NCBI GenBank assembly: GCA_029817715.1
Contig: JARUPY010000089.1
Location: 620,001-684,000 of the forward strand
DNA length: 64,000 nt
Direction of reading: 5' to 3'
Source of the DNA: Melastoma dodecandrum
Lineage: Eukaryota > Streptophyta > Magnoliopsida > Myrtales > Melastomataceae
Shown here: in pieces, positions 20,354-32,789 of the stretch
How positions within the stretch are numbered: the first letter of the stretch is position 1
Layout of the letters: each line of letters begins with the position of its first letter
Notes under the pieces: model-generated
Told to the model about the DNA's origin: nothing
Database searches by the model: none
The model's input: only the letters and a program-made list of their open reading frames with translations
Program-made: the position numbers and the translations under genes

Positions 20354-23300
20354 ATGCACCGCCTTTCAAAGCGCTCTGTGTCCTCCCTGCTGAGCCTTCG
20401 CGGAAGCACGGCTGCGGCACGAAGCGCCTCGTACTCCCCCGCGGTTACTGTTGACCGGGTATTGGCTCCGGCGGTTTGTAGTCCTTATTATGATCCAATT
20501 TTGTCTGGCACCGGTGTCGTCCGTTGTTGGTTCTTTATCTGATTATGAATTTGTTGCGGTTGCGTTTGGGTAGGCGGAGCATAAAGATGCTAGTCCAGGG
20601 AGGTTTTCCTCTGCAGGGAGCAGTGGTGGCCGAGCACCCCCGTGTTGGAGTCCGAGGAGATTTCCGGCTGGTTTTGGATTGAGATGTGAATCAACTGCGG
20701 CTGCCTCTGACTCGGGGTCCCCTGCTGCTGAGAAATATGAATACCAGGCGGAAGTAAGTGTGGTTCGGTTTTGGCTCGGTTGGGGCGTTGAATGTTGGAT
20801 ACTGATTTGGGTGCCTTATTTCCAGGTCAGTCGGCTGATGGACTTGATAGTCAACAGCTTGTATAGCAATAAGGAGGTTTTTCTTCGAGAGCTGATTAGG
20901 TAGCGGAAATCTGTTCCTTTCATGTTATCTTGTTCTTTTCAAGGTGACATTTTGGGATTTTTTGGATTTATTGTCGAGGGAGTAATAGTAAAATCTGCAA
21001 AGGCGTCAGTGTGTCTTTTTGGGTCTTATTGAAGTCCTGAGTTTATTCTAATTAACATTTTGAATATTTTTTTCTTATTTTTTAGTCTTGTCTTTACATT
21101 TGTAGCTTAACAGACGTGTACATCATGATCAAATGGTTCTTTGTTTCCGCAGCAATGCAAGTGATGCACTGGACAAGCTGAGATTTCTAAGTGTGACCCA
21201 GCCTGAGCTTCTTAAAGATGCGGCAGTTGATTTTGACATACGCATTCAAGCTGATAAAGATAATGGCATCATAACAATTACGTACTGGCTCCTCTCACAA
21301 AACTTTTCTCTTAACAGAAATTCCTGAGCTCGATTCAATGTCCTTAAGATATGGCTTGGCCTTTTGCAGAGACACTGGTATTGGAATGACTAGACAAGAG
21401 CTAGTTGACTGCCTTGGAACAATTGCTCAGAGTGGAACAGCGAAGTTTTTGAAAGCTCTAAAGGTCATTTAGACTAGTTACGTGGAACCATTCTGTTGCA
21501 CCGATTCTCATATGCTTTTCTAACAATTTTTTTGCCGTGCAGGATAGTAAAGATTCTGGAGGCGACAGCAATTTGATTGGACAGTTTGGTGTTGGATTTT
21601 ATTCAGCATTCTTAGTTTCTGAAAAGGTGGTTTCTTTGTTGGGATTTTCAGATTGGATATCTCTCTCAGCATCACCATAACCATCCTCATCATCATCACC
21701 GTTGCACACAGAATTTGATATCTCTACATTTGACTGAAAATTAAATAGTTTAGTATTTGTACATCTCTGCTTATCTGTTATGATTAGGTTGAAGTCTCTA
21801 CTAAAAGTCCCAAGTCGGACAAGCAATACGTATGGGAAGGGGAAGCAAATTCAAGCTCCTATTCTATTCGAGAAGAAACTGATCCAGAAAAGCTCATTCC
21901 CCGAGGAACCCGCCTCACGCTATATCTAAAGGTTTTTCCCTTACTCATAGCCCCCCCTTTCTCCTTCTGTTAATGATCTTGGTCAATAATGTAAGCATTT
22001 ATTCTGACTGCTTTGAATTCAAATATCATTTTTCCTGTAGAATGATGAAAAAGGTTTTGCGCATCCAGAGCGGATTCAAAAGCTTGTGAAAAATTATTCC
22101 CAGTTTGTGTCATTCCCTATCTATACATGGCAGGAGAAAGGACACACTAAAGAGGTCTGCCTTCAGGAAGATTTTCTTACTTTTACCACTTTCGATTTGC
22201 CAATTATCTCTTTCGAGCTCCTTGTTGAAATATATTCTTATCTTATCATGGCTGTGGCTTCACTGATTTCGTGTAGGTGGAGGTCGATGAGGATCCTGCT
22301 GAAGCTAAGAAGGATGGAGAAGAAACAGGGGAGGTACTTTCATGAGAACACGATTAATTGTGAGGTTTAATTTGTTAATGTAGGGATTATGATGCATGAT
22401 TGCTTCATATTACAGAAGAAGAAGAAAACCAAAAAGGTCATTGAAAAATATTGGGATTGGGATTTGACTAATGAGACACAACCAATATGGGTAACCGGTC
22501 TTCCTCATCTTTGTCATTGCCGTGTTTCTTTGTGAGAAGAGTAATAATGTCTTTCTCATGTAGCTTCGCAATCCAAAAGAAGTTTCTACTGAGGAGTATA
22601 ATGAGTTCTACCGAAATACGTTCAACGAGTACTTGGACCCATTGGCATCTTCCCACTTTACCACTGAGGTACTTAATAATTGTTTGCAGCACCCACCCTG
22701 TCTTTGTTGATAACAGGTAGTGCTAGAAAGCATTTTTATTGATCCCCGAGTGGTAATTAACCATGACCTTGTTATTCTAAAATATCGTTGACTGTGTACT
22801 TGTATCAGTCATGATATTTAATTCATGATTTATCATGGCTTGACTTGGTCATAGTCTTTATTCAGGTCGTGATGACCGACTATTTTGTGGAGTTATTCAT
22901 GCTATCATTTCGGGTTATGTTTTCTATTGAATTTTTTCTTTTAAGAAAAAAAAGGGGTTGAAAGAGGGCTTGATTTTTTGAATGTAAACCTTGTCAAAGA
23001 ATTTTGCACTCCCAAAACTGTCTTTTCCAACAAGTATAATGGATGTAAAATTGGATTGCCTCCTCTCTTTGTTCTTGATGTCAGTTTGATGATAAATCCG
23101 TGTTTAGTTTCACTAGACTGCAGCAATTTCTGGTCTTTCCCGCAGGGAGAAGTTGAATTCAGATCAATCCTGTATGTGCCGGCTGTGACTCCTATGGGAA
23201 AAGATGATATTGCCAACCCAAAGACTAAAAACATAAGGCTTTATGTCAAGAGAGTTTTCATTTCTGATGATTTTGACGGAGAACTGGTATGGTTATGACA

Positions 23301-25097
23301 AGTCTTATAACAATAATAATGACGGAATCTGGTCTTCGTCTGACATCTACTTTTTTTTGTGGTTCAATAGTTTCCTCGATATCTAAGCTTTGTTAAGGGT
23401 GTTGTGGATTCAAATGATCTTCCCTTGAATGTATCTCGGGAGATTCTCCAAGAAAGTCGTATTGTAAGAGACTGCCCTCCCTGAAAGATATTATGTACCA
23501 TGAAATCTCAATGAATGCTAAATTTAATGGATGGCATCATTTTGAAGGTTCGAATCATGAAAAAGCGTTTGGTGAGGAAAGCCTTTGATATGATCCTTGG
23601 CATATCACTAAGTGAAAACAGGGAGGTAAGTCTCAGCGAATTTCTCTTATGTATTTCCCAAGTTGTCACCAGGAACAAAAACACCTTCAATCACATTGGT
23701 TCACTTTGTTGAATCCCTTCAGGATTACGAGAAGTTCTGGGAGAACTATGGTAAATATCTCAAGTTAGGATGTCTTGAGGACCGTGAAAATCACAAGCGC
23801 ATCGCACCATTGCTTAGATTTTTCTCCTCTCAAAGTGAGGATGTGATGATCAGTTTGGATGAGTACGTGGATAACATGAAGCAGGATCAGAAACACATCT
23901 ATTATGTTGCTACGGACAGTGTGACTAGCGCAAGGAATGCACCTTTCTTAGAGAAACTTCTTGAGAAAGATCTTGAGGTAATGCTTCTATAAGAGTGCCA
24001 AAACCATAGAACTGCCCAAATTTTCGATGTGCCAATTGGGGTTTCTTGGCTCGTCCCAGGTTTTGTTCCTTGTTGATCCTATAGATGAGGTTGCAATACA
24101 AAATTTGAAGTCATTCAAGGAGAAGGATTTTGTCGACATCAGCAAGGAAGACTTGGACATCGGTTTGTTCTTTCTAGCTGAGACTTTCATCATGTTTCAT
24201 TTCACTGTTTTTTTCTTCTGAGGGGAAGTGTGACGAAGATTGTAATTGCAATGCTTGATAGGGGAAAAGGATGAGGAGAAGGAGAAGGTATTAAAGCAGG
24301 AGTTCGGTCAGACTTGTGATTGGATCAAGAAACGTTTGGGTGACAAGGTCGCAAGTGTACAGATCTCCAACCGGTTGAGCTCTTCTCCTTGTGTTCTTGT
24401 GTCAGGAAAGTTCGGATGGTCAGCGAATATGGAAAGGTACTGTATCTATTGTTATGAAATGGTATTGCGTCACTGGGAAATATTGTTTCTGTCAATTCAT
24501 TTGTCTACCATCTTTCGCAGGTTGATGAAAGCTCAAACTGTTGGTGATACGGCTAGCTTGGATTTCATGAGAGGTAGGAGGGTGTTTGAAATCAACCCCG
24601 ACCATCCAATAATTCGGAATCTGAATGTAAGTTCGTCAATTAGCGATTTTAACCTCTCTTTGCAAATAGGATTGAAGAGCCTCTATAAACGTGTCCCTGA
24701 ATCACCACCCATTTTGTAGGACGCGTTCCAGAACAGTCCAAACGACGAGGACGCCTTGAGGGCGATCGACCTACTGTACGACACCGCTTTAGTTTCCAGT
24801 GGTTTCACGGTGAGTAGCCACGGTTTCCTATCTCTTGTCATGGCAATCTCATTGAAAAACATGTTTTGTTTTTTCTCCTGACACTGCTCTTCTCGAAATC
24901 TGCAGCCTGAGAATCCAGCAGAGCTTGGGGGTAAGATATACGAGATGATGGGAGTAGCTCTTTCTGGTAAGTGGTCTGCAGCGACTCAGTACGACCAAAC
25001 CGGGTACCAGCACATGTCGACTGGTCCTTTTCAGACGCCTGGAACTGTGGAAGTGGCGGAGGTAGTCGAGCCAGGGGAAGCTGGCGGTCAGAAATGA
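20354..25097 (+). CDS. HSP90-6: Mitochondrial HSP90 chaperone (HSP90-6 / Hsp89.1, TRAP1-like)
   Basis: Twenty exons join in phase to 797 residues, close to Arabidopsis Hsp89.1. Exon bounds: 20354-20458, 20574-20753, 20826-20899, 21153-21281, 21370-21463, 21543-21626, 21788-21931, 22041-22154, 22277-22333, 22416-22490, 22564-22668, 23146-23286, 23371-23463, 23548-23625, 23723-23977, 24060-24162, 24262-24436, 24521-24626, 24720-24809, 24906-25097. Residues 1 to about 70 are rich in Arg and Ser, a mitochondrial targeting sequence. The N-terminal ATPase domain follows, with [17 protein letters not shown] (residues 164-169) and [11 protein letters not shown], then the middle domain with [12 protein letters not shown]. 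The C terminus lacks both the cytosolic MEEVD and the ER KDEL. It folds client proteins with ATP in mitochondria, possibly plastids too. Confidence 0.96.
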
Positions 25098-25282
25098 GTT
25101 GTTCTTTTTTCATTGTTGAGCCTTGTTATTTTCCAAATGTAATGGAGTAGTACTACAACCCTTGAAAGACGTTCCACATTCTTATAATTTGCCTCTTCTA
25201 TGCTAATATGTTCAAAACGTTCCTTTTGACCTTTGTTCGTTAACAATGCTAGTTAGTTATAAAGTAAAATTACGTGTCATTT

Positions 25283-25860
25283 GTTTTTCTTACATGATAA
25301 GGGTAAAATATCGATATTTTGGCTTAATTAATTTGTCAATTTTATATTTTGGCCTAAGTTCTAAAAGTTTTTAATTTAGCCTTAAATTAATTTTAATTCA
25401 AGGAGAAATTTGAGGAACAAGAATAAAAAATTCAGTAAAGCAGGAGTCTACCTTAGTGACAACTGCGTTATTGATTCCTTCGCCGACTAGGTATTCATTC
25501 AGTACTAAATGATTAACGCACGGGCTCTTATTCGTTAAAGCAGACTGCACACGACCCAAACGTTAAATCTCTTACATCATTACACGAGTCGAAAATGAAC
25601 CTAATGGCGCATATCTCAGCCAACAGCGACAAAGGTAAAGAGAGAAGCAAAGCCGAAAATAAGACGGGAGATGATAGCCCAGTTGTCACTGAGGTAGACT
25701 GTTGCTTTCCTGGGTTTTTGGTTCCTGTTCCTCGAATTAAAATTGATTTAAGGCCAAATTTAAAACTTTTAAAACGTTAAGCCAAAATGTAAAGTTAGCA
25801 AATTTATTGGGGCAAATATCGATATTTTGCCCTTGATTTATTTCATTATTATTGCCACGT
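25283..25860. repeat. Foldback (inverted-repeat) element
   Basis: The left arm, about 25283-25475, and the right arm, about 25670-25860, are inverted copies. The outer ends read AAAATATCGATATTTTGGC on the left and GCAAATATCGATATTTTGCC on the right. The arms continue inward through TAAAAGTTTTTAATTTAGCC to TCTACCTTAGTGACAACTG. About 200 bases separate them. The outer part is related to the arms at 403-611 and 5336-5525. It carries no coding region and fits a MITE or foldback transposon. Confidence 0.7.
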
Positions 25861-25889
25861 AGGAAAAATAAATGTCACTTATTAACGCT

Positions 25890-26045
25890 AACAGCAAAAT
25901 CCCAAACGCCGTTATGAATATAGCCAAATTGAAAAGTAAAATTGAAATAAGGCCTAATTAAAAACTTTTGAAACGATAATGTCAAAACGTAAAGTTGACA
26001 AATTAATTCGGCTAAATATCAGTATTTTGCCTAAAATTTATCGAG
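25890..26045 (-). repeat. Extra diverged arm of the inverted-repeat family
   Basis: Same orientation as the right arm of the neighbouring foldback. It shares GGCCTAATTAAAAACTTTTG, AACGTAAAGTTGACAAATTAATT and the TATCAGTATTTTGCC outer end, and contains ATAACGGC- and TACGTGGCA-like sequence also seen near 545-600. It shows the family exists as tandem or partial arms as well as hairpins. Confidence 0.55.
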
Positions 26046-27087
26046 TTTCAAACTTAGTGGGCACTTTTTATTTTACCAAAATCGGTCTAAGGTCGATTTC
26101 AAAACATTTAAGGATTTCAGTTTCACTAGTTTATAATATTTAATTATTTCTTAATTTAAAAAATATATTTTATTAACATTAAAAAAAAATTCAACCTGAC
26201 AAGGCAGACACTCGAAGGGCGAGTTGAGCTAAGGTTGTCCGGACTTTTACCGGCTGAACCGGTCGTCCTCCACTCCCAAATCCACCTCCGTGGGAAACGC
26301 GGCCACTGAAAGCGCGTTCGGTCCGGCCTTACTCCACTCCGTCCCCCTTTCCTTACTCTTCAACGGCAAGGACGACGGCCCTCTGCCCGATTCCAAGGTT
26401 CTTTTCCTTCTTTTGGTTATTTTTTCTTTGTTTGTTGAGAAATGCTGAGTTATATTCCTGTGACGGATAAGTTGTTGGGGAGCTTTTACGTTTTGGAAGT
26501 CATGAAGGGAAGTGGGTGGTGCAGGATTCGTTAAAGATCTGATCCGTCTTTCGAAGAACTGGGTTTTTGGGGATTCTTTTTTTTTGTTCTGTTCTTTGTT
26601 GGAGTTTAGGGAGTTCATTATTTATCTCCTTCCAGTTTGAAAACTACTGGCGCAAATTTGCTGCTGTTTACTACATGGGCGGAAGATTTACCCTAGTCAC
26701 AACTGGGTCGCTGTTTGTGGGAATTCTTTGAGCCTTTGGTATTAGGAATGACCAATTGAGTGGATTAGACGCCGTGTAGCAGTTACATACTCATCTGTTT
26801 CCAGTTATCCTAAACTGCTGTGGTCAAAATTTTGATACCCCAGTTATCAAAACTTTTTTTATTAACCCATTGTATTAACATTCTGGGTTTTGGTGTTCCC
26901 AATGCTTTGAATATGCGTGCCGGCTATAGATTTTTATGGTTTGGTCATTTGTTTTACTCCAATCATCTTCTCTAAGCCTATCCTGTACCGCAGGTTTAAT
27001 TTCCTTTCCTTCTGTGAATGCAAAGTTCAGTTGTTAGTGACTAGTTCGTGTAATGCTACAGCTTTTAGATATTGACACGAGCAAGGA
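26046..27087 (+). other. Probable promoter and leader of OBERON1
   Basis: A GC-richer stretch at about 26225-26399 ends at a donor (CCAAG|GTTCTT) and is the probable first untranslated exon; it has an open frame but no domain I know. A T-rich intron follows to an acceptor (GCTACAG) at 27060, 27 bases before the OBERON1 ATG. Confidence 0.5.
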
Positions 27088-28947
27088 ATGGGTACATCAT
27101 CTGGCTCTTACATTCACTGCCAATCTTCTTTACAGATGCTCCCTCCTAGAGATCAAGCTCGGCCTGAAGGGTTGCAAACCTCTCTATCTCTTGTTTCTTC
27201 CGATGCCCACCTGACCCTCGATGGGCCGGATCCTCGACTGAATTCTGAAAACCACCGGGAGTCTCCTACAGAGAGTGCTAGTTCAAGAGAAACCTGGCCT
27301 ACTGCAGATGCTGTGATGGTGAAGAAGATGGAGAATGGTAAAGTAGATGATTCCTTTGAGCATTCTGTTGTGCGTCGCCGTTCTGGTGCAGATAAGGTCT
27401 CCCTTCGTGACATTGCGAAAGAAAGGGTCGATGTAATCGCTGAGAAAATGCATCACTTGCCCAGTGATTATCTTGAGGAACTGAAGACTATGCTTCGAAC
27501 AATTCTTGAAGGGAATGGTGGTTCACAGCAAAGAGAGGAGTTCATGATTCTGCAGAAACTTGTTCAGAGTAGATTGGACATAACTGCCAAGACTTTAATC
27601 CGAGCTCATCGGGCACAGCTTGAAATACTCGTTGCCATCAACACGGGGATTCAAGCGTTTTTGCACCCAAATGTCAATCTCTCTCAGACTTCTCTTATTG
27701 AGGTTTTCGTGCACAAGAGGTGCAGAAACATGGCTTGTCAGAACCAGCTCCCAGCAGAGGACTGTACCTGTGAAATATGCTCTACTAGAAGCGGTTTCTG
27801 CAATCTCTGCATGTGTGTTATCTGCAGCAAATTTGACTTCGAGGTTAACACTTGTCGTTGGATCGGCTGCGATCTGTGCTCCCACTGGACTCATACAGAT
27901 TGTGCTATCCGTGATGGACAAATATGCATGGGACCCTCTATCAAGATGGGAGTAAGTACAACGGAAATGCTCTCCAGATGTCGAGCTTGCAATAGAACGT
28001 CTGAGCTGTTAGGATGGGTGAAAGATGTATTTCAACACTGTGCACCCGCATGGGACCGGGATGCTCTTAACAGGGAACTCGATTTGGTCAGCAGGATTTT
28101 TCGGGGAAGCGAAGATCCTAGAGGAAGAAAGCTCTTCTGGAAGTGTCAGGATCTTATGGAGAAGATAAAGGGCGGTCTCGCCGAGTCTTCTGCTTGCCGA
28201 GCAATCCTGATGTTCTTCCAAGGTATTTACGATATTCGATGGGATGAATTTTCGTCTTTGGGAACTTCATGTGAGATCAGGTGTTTATCAATCGATTAAC
28301 TGTACCAAATGTATGTTTGTTTTCTCATTGAAGAACTCGATGGAGATTCTTCCAAGAACCTGGAGAATGGGGAAGGCGGGAGATTGATGGGTCCACAGGA
28401 GGCATGCAATCGAATAGCAGAGGTGGTGCAGGAAGCCGTAAAGAAGATGGAGATGGTGGCTGATGAAAAGATGAGGCTGTTCAAAAAAGCCCGGACGGCG
28501 CTTGAGGCCTGTGACCGCGAGATCGAGGATAAGGCCAGGGAAGTTGCGGAGCTGAAGCTGGAGCGGCAGAAGAAGAAGCTTCAGATTGAGAAGCTGGAGA
28601 AGATAGTGAGACTGAAGCACGCGGAAGCTGACATGTTCCAGCACAAGGCTAATGAGGCGAAGCAGGAAGCGGAACAGATGCAGAGGATCATCCTTGCCAA
28701 GTCGGAGAAGTCGGAAGAGGACTACGCGAGCAGGTATCTCAAACAACGGCTAAGCGAGGCTGAGGCTGAGAGGCAGTATATCTTCGAGAAGATCAAGTTC
28801 CAAGAGAGTTCGCGCATGAGCACCGAGGGAGGAGAATCCTCGCAGCTGATGTCTTCGATCCAGGATCTTCTCCAGAACATGTATAGCTCCTCCTCGAAGC
28901 CGGAAAACTTGTCGAGTGAGCATCGTTCGTTCCGGTCTGGCAACTGA
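27088..28947 (+). CDS. OBE1: OBERON-family PHD-finger protein (OBE1-like)
   Basis: Two exons, 27088-28222 and 28334-28947, give 582 residues. The N terminus MGTSSGS and then LQTSLSLVSSD matches OBERON1 in Arabidopsis. A conserved helical block spans residues 100-205. A Cys/His-rich PHD finger spans about 226-304 (CEIC, CNLCMCVIC, CDLCSHWTHTDC, CRAC). The region after residue 420 is a long Glu/Lys/Arg-rich coiled coil. OBERON proteins are nuclear, bind histone H3 tails and keep meristems active, in part with TITANIA partners and auxin-response genes. The stop codon lies 151 bases from the stop of the convergent SAP gene. No damage is seen. Confidence 0.95.
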
Positions 28948-29098
28948 TGGTTTGGTCATATAGCCAGAGCTACGAGCTGGTTCTCGCCTCAGTCCTCGTT
29001 GTCTTGGATCATAAAGGCGCAAGAGATTGGTGAAGAAATTGTATGACAATTAGTAGTCTAGCCACAAAACAATGTTAATGACAAGTCTATCCTGAACA

Positions 29099-31602
29099 CT
29101 ACCGGGCACCATAGTCCCATAAATGGAGTGTTGCGTTGCCCGAGTAAGCCGCAATGTATTGGTTGTCCGCGACGATTGAGATAACGGCCCCAAATCCATT
29201 GCCGAAACTGTACAAGAACTCGCCTTGCTCCAATCCCCAAACGCCAATGGCACCGCTTGCGCTAACTATTGCGTATCCCAAGTTCATGCACCCGATTGCT
29301 CTCCCATGCCCGGGGCCCCTCACCCTGAACCTACATACTTGCTCAGAAGTAACTAAATGCCGCACTGTGGCAACGCCTCTGCTATCTACAATCATGTAAG
29401 AATCGTGGTTAACGTCCATTGAGGTCACTATCAGATCCCTCCGGTAACTCTGCTCCCCCAACACAACCCGCTGATTTCTCAAGTCGATGTGAATTACCCG
29501 TGAGCTCGTGCAAGCCACCGCCGATTCATGATCGGTGACCCGGACTCGGCCCACGAACTGGCTCAACTCGGTGAGCGTCCTCCAGCCAATCAGTGACTCC
29601 AGATCGGTCGATGACCCTCCGATGAATACCAACTCTTCGGTTTCACCATTCCAAATGTGGAAGGCCCTGCCTGGTACACCGGCATACAATCCGACCCACC
29701 AATGCTTGCATCCGGCAAAGTCCACCAAGGCCCCATCATCTACCACATTGCCGATATGGGCCCTACGCAAGTCGCCCTCCATGCTGATCATGACAATGTG
29801 TATATCCCCGTCCAAAGTGGCAAAGACGAGCCGAGAGTGGCTAAGTATGATTCCCGAAACCGCCCTCGGGTGAAGACCGAGACCACCAGGATGGTGGGGT
29901 TGGTAGGTGCCGATATGGACTCGAGCAACGAGATCGAAGAGTCGAACCGTACCGTCGGCAAAGCCACAGGCTAGGTAGAGCTCTGACAAAGCGAGGCATC
30001 GGCAAATCAGGCCTTCGGGATGGCCATTAACTTCTGACGGATCGAATTGGAGGGTCATGTGTATCGACCTCCCTAGGCGAAAGTTGGAGGCAGTCCGGTG
30101 CCTGTAAACGTACTCGTCACGCCACGTGGGACGCGACAAGCAAGGCCTGGCCCATACTTGCTGAGAAAGCTTGGCCCAGAGGAGCTCCGATCGCGAGACT
30201 GCCCGCCATGTCGAGCACACCTGCAGAGTTCGACAGCGTGGATGAATATACATGCCACGAACATTTTCTTCAAAACCAAAAATTCAGCATCCTCACGTTC
30301 GAAAAGTAACGTTTTTCAGATATGATTACGACAAAAAACTTAAACCAATAACTGTTGGTGCTGTCTGTCTGAAAATGTCTAGACCAATCCGTTGATGAAG
30401 GACAGGGTTTGCATATATAAAAATTAGGTAAACGAAGTCGTTGGGATACAGCGTCTGTCTCGATAACTTCGTCTTGTTAAATTCACGATGCTACGTAAAA
30501 TGTTACCGTTTAATCTAAAAATTTAAATAATAATTAATACCTTACGTAAAAATTTATTTTACAACCACGTTTGGTTGTCCGAATATCAATCTATCTATCT
30601 CTCTCTTTTTTATCGTTCCCAAGGCACAAAATGAGCGTTTGGTTTTTGGCAGTATTTGCTAAAATCATTAATGGTGAATGACAAAAGGTGACGTCCTCGT
30701 TATTCGCATATCGAATCCTTTGATATTCGATAATCAACAAAAAACGACAAAACCCCTCTCCTTTGACCAAACCCTAACATGCAAGTTTTGCACCACTGTC
30801 CGAAAAAGAATTGAGTAAAGAGGAGGAGTGGCCAAATTAATTTCTAACTTACATTTTTCTTTAAGTCATCACTTTCAGACAAACTCCTCATTTGAGGTGA
30901 CCATTTCACTTTTTATGATTGCAATTCTTTATTTGAGGCACTTTAAGTAATCACTTGAAGTTATCAACATTAATTAAATATGAATAAATTTATCACTTCG
31001 AATAACGACTTCTCACTTAAATCTAAAATTTAATGAAAATCGTCGCTTACGGCGACATTTCCCCACGATGATTAAAAAAAGGAAAAGATGGATTTTTTTT
31101 TGCTATCCCATGTTATTACACAAGCATGAAAGAAGGAAGCTTCGGTCAAAAAGGGCTTGAATTAGGAGACCATGCCAAGAAAGGAAATCACACACGCGAT
31201 CCAAATATCCCCCCCCCCCTTTATTATTACCACCAGGAGACAACAGGGAGTTTATTCGATATACAGAAAAGTTGGTGAAACTAGTAATTTCTCAGGAAAA
31301 ATAACTTTTAGAAGAAATTCGACCTCAAAAGGAAAAAAAAAAGGACAGGAGAAAATTGTAGTCCAAAGACACAGCATTTTACCAACCTGGAAGACACTCG
31401 CGAGGGAATGAGCCGCGGCCAACCTACCGAACGAGCGGGAAGTGTCGACTGCCACCCGGACAGCTAGAGCCTCGAGGAAGGGCGCCGGCCACACATTGGC
31501 ATCCACGTCGCTCCTTCCCCATCTCCTCCTGGAAGAAGAGGGGTCTTCGAATCTTCCGGGACTCCTGCCGCCATTTCCTCCAAAAGACGACGCGGAAGAC
31601 AT
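29099..31602 (-). CDS. SAP: STERILE APETALA (F-box/WD40-like regulator)
   Basis: Two exons on minus, 31602-31387 and 30220-29099, join in phase (SVFQ|VCSTWRAVSRS) and give 445 residues, almost the length of Arabidopsis SAP. The intron is 1166 bases. The first exon has a Ser/Gly-rich start and the VWPAPFLEALAVRVA block that includes the degenerate F-box. The second has WRDEYVYRHRTASNF and four to five WD-like repeats, including ALVDFAGCKHWWVGLYAG and PGRAFHIW. In Arabidopsis SAP is part of an SCF ubiquitin ligase that destroys PEAPOD and KIX proteins, so it sets organ size and floral and ovule development. Its 3' end faces OBERON1. Confidence 0.95.
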
Positions 31603-32789
31603 AAATAAACAAGGACGACGACGACGACAGAAGGAGGTCCTTACTTGGGATAAGTACAGGTGAAGTGCCTGTGCGAGGGACCCTTGAAAGAAAAGAACAA
31701 TCGATTGGGTACTTTTTTTGTTATTGTTATTTCTGTTATTCTTATTATTGGTTCACGTATAAAATAGGGGGGGGGAGGGGTGGGGCGATTTGTCTGGATA
31801 TGGATGGATACGAGGGGTTAAAAGGGACGTGGGGCCAAACTTCTGTTTACTCTCTCTACCAAAGTCGTCACGAAAGTAAAAAAAAAAGTACAGGGAGTTT
31901 GCATTGGGAACAAATATATATATGTATTAAATGGAGAAAAAGGGTGCAATTTGCAGCGGCGGCGCGTCTTTTGGTGCAACATCATGTTGTCTCACCATGA
32001 TGTTTGTGATGATGACCCACCATGCAACATGCAAGCAACCAGCCGCCATGAGGGAAACGTTAATTGGGCCTGGCCGTTCCATGGGCTCAGATTTAGTCGT
32101 TTAGTGGAGGCCCAACGAACGATACCCTCCACCCCCCCCCCGTTGATTTTGGTTTTTATCATAAGCCCCGTTAGTCGTGATGTGAGTGTAACAAGCGTCG
32201 TCGAATCGAAATCCCTATCCCACCTAACCAAAAACTCCGATCCTCCTCCGTAACTCGGTACTATTTCGACTTCCAAAGGACTTCAACCACGTCCCACCTC
32301 TAACTCTTTCGGAACAACAAGATCATATTTAAATTAAAATCATAGGGTTAGATTTTTAGTTTGATTGGTACGTGATGATAAAATTTGTTAAACGACTGAT
32401 AAAAATTATAACACGTCGGAATATTTTTTTTATTGTCTGTTTCGTTTACATGAAAAACAAAATTTATCTGCTAAACCCAGAATTTTCATGACGTAAATCA
32501 TAAACTAATGAGATTATCACTATTATTACTATTACTGCATTATTAAGGGACGACTTTGTCGCACCCGATGAGTGAAATCTACCACCAAAATGGCCAACTC
32601 GGTATTTAAATTAGAGAGTGACTATTAACTTTCTAGTTTTGGTCAGAAAAGTTTTAATGAGTGCATGTGCCGCTTTCTCCACTGCTATAAGTTGACCCCG
32701 CTTTTGTACTTCACGGCTCGCTCGTCATGTTATGCCGTCTATCTTCGACGTGCTGGCTTCGTCCTACTTCAAGGGCACTCCTTGTCGTT
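31603..32789. other. SAP upstream region
   Basis: Contains a GA/CT-rich and T-rich SAP leader and promoter, a GACGAC repeat near 31612-31630, and C runs at 32132-32141. No gene is supported; the small open frames overlap one another. Confidence 0.4.
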
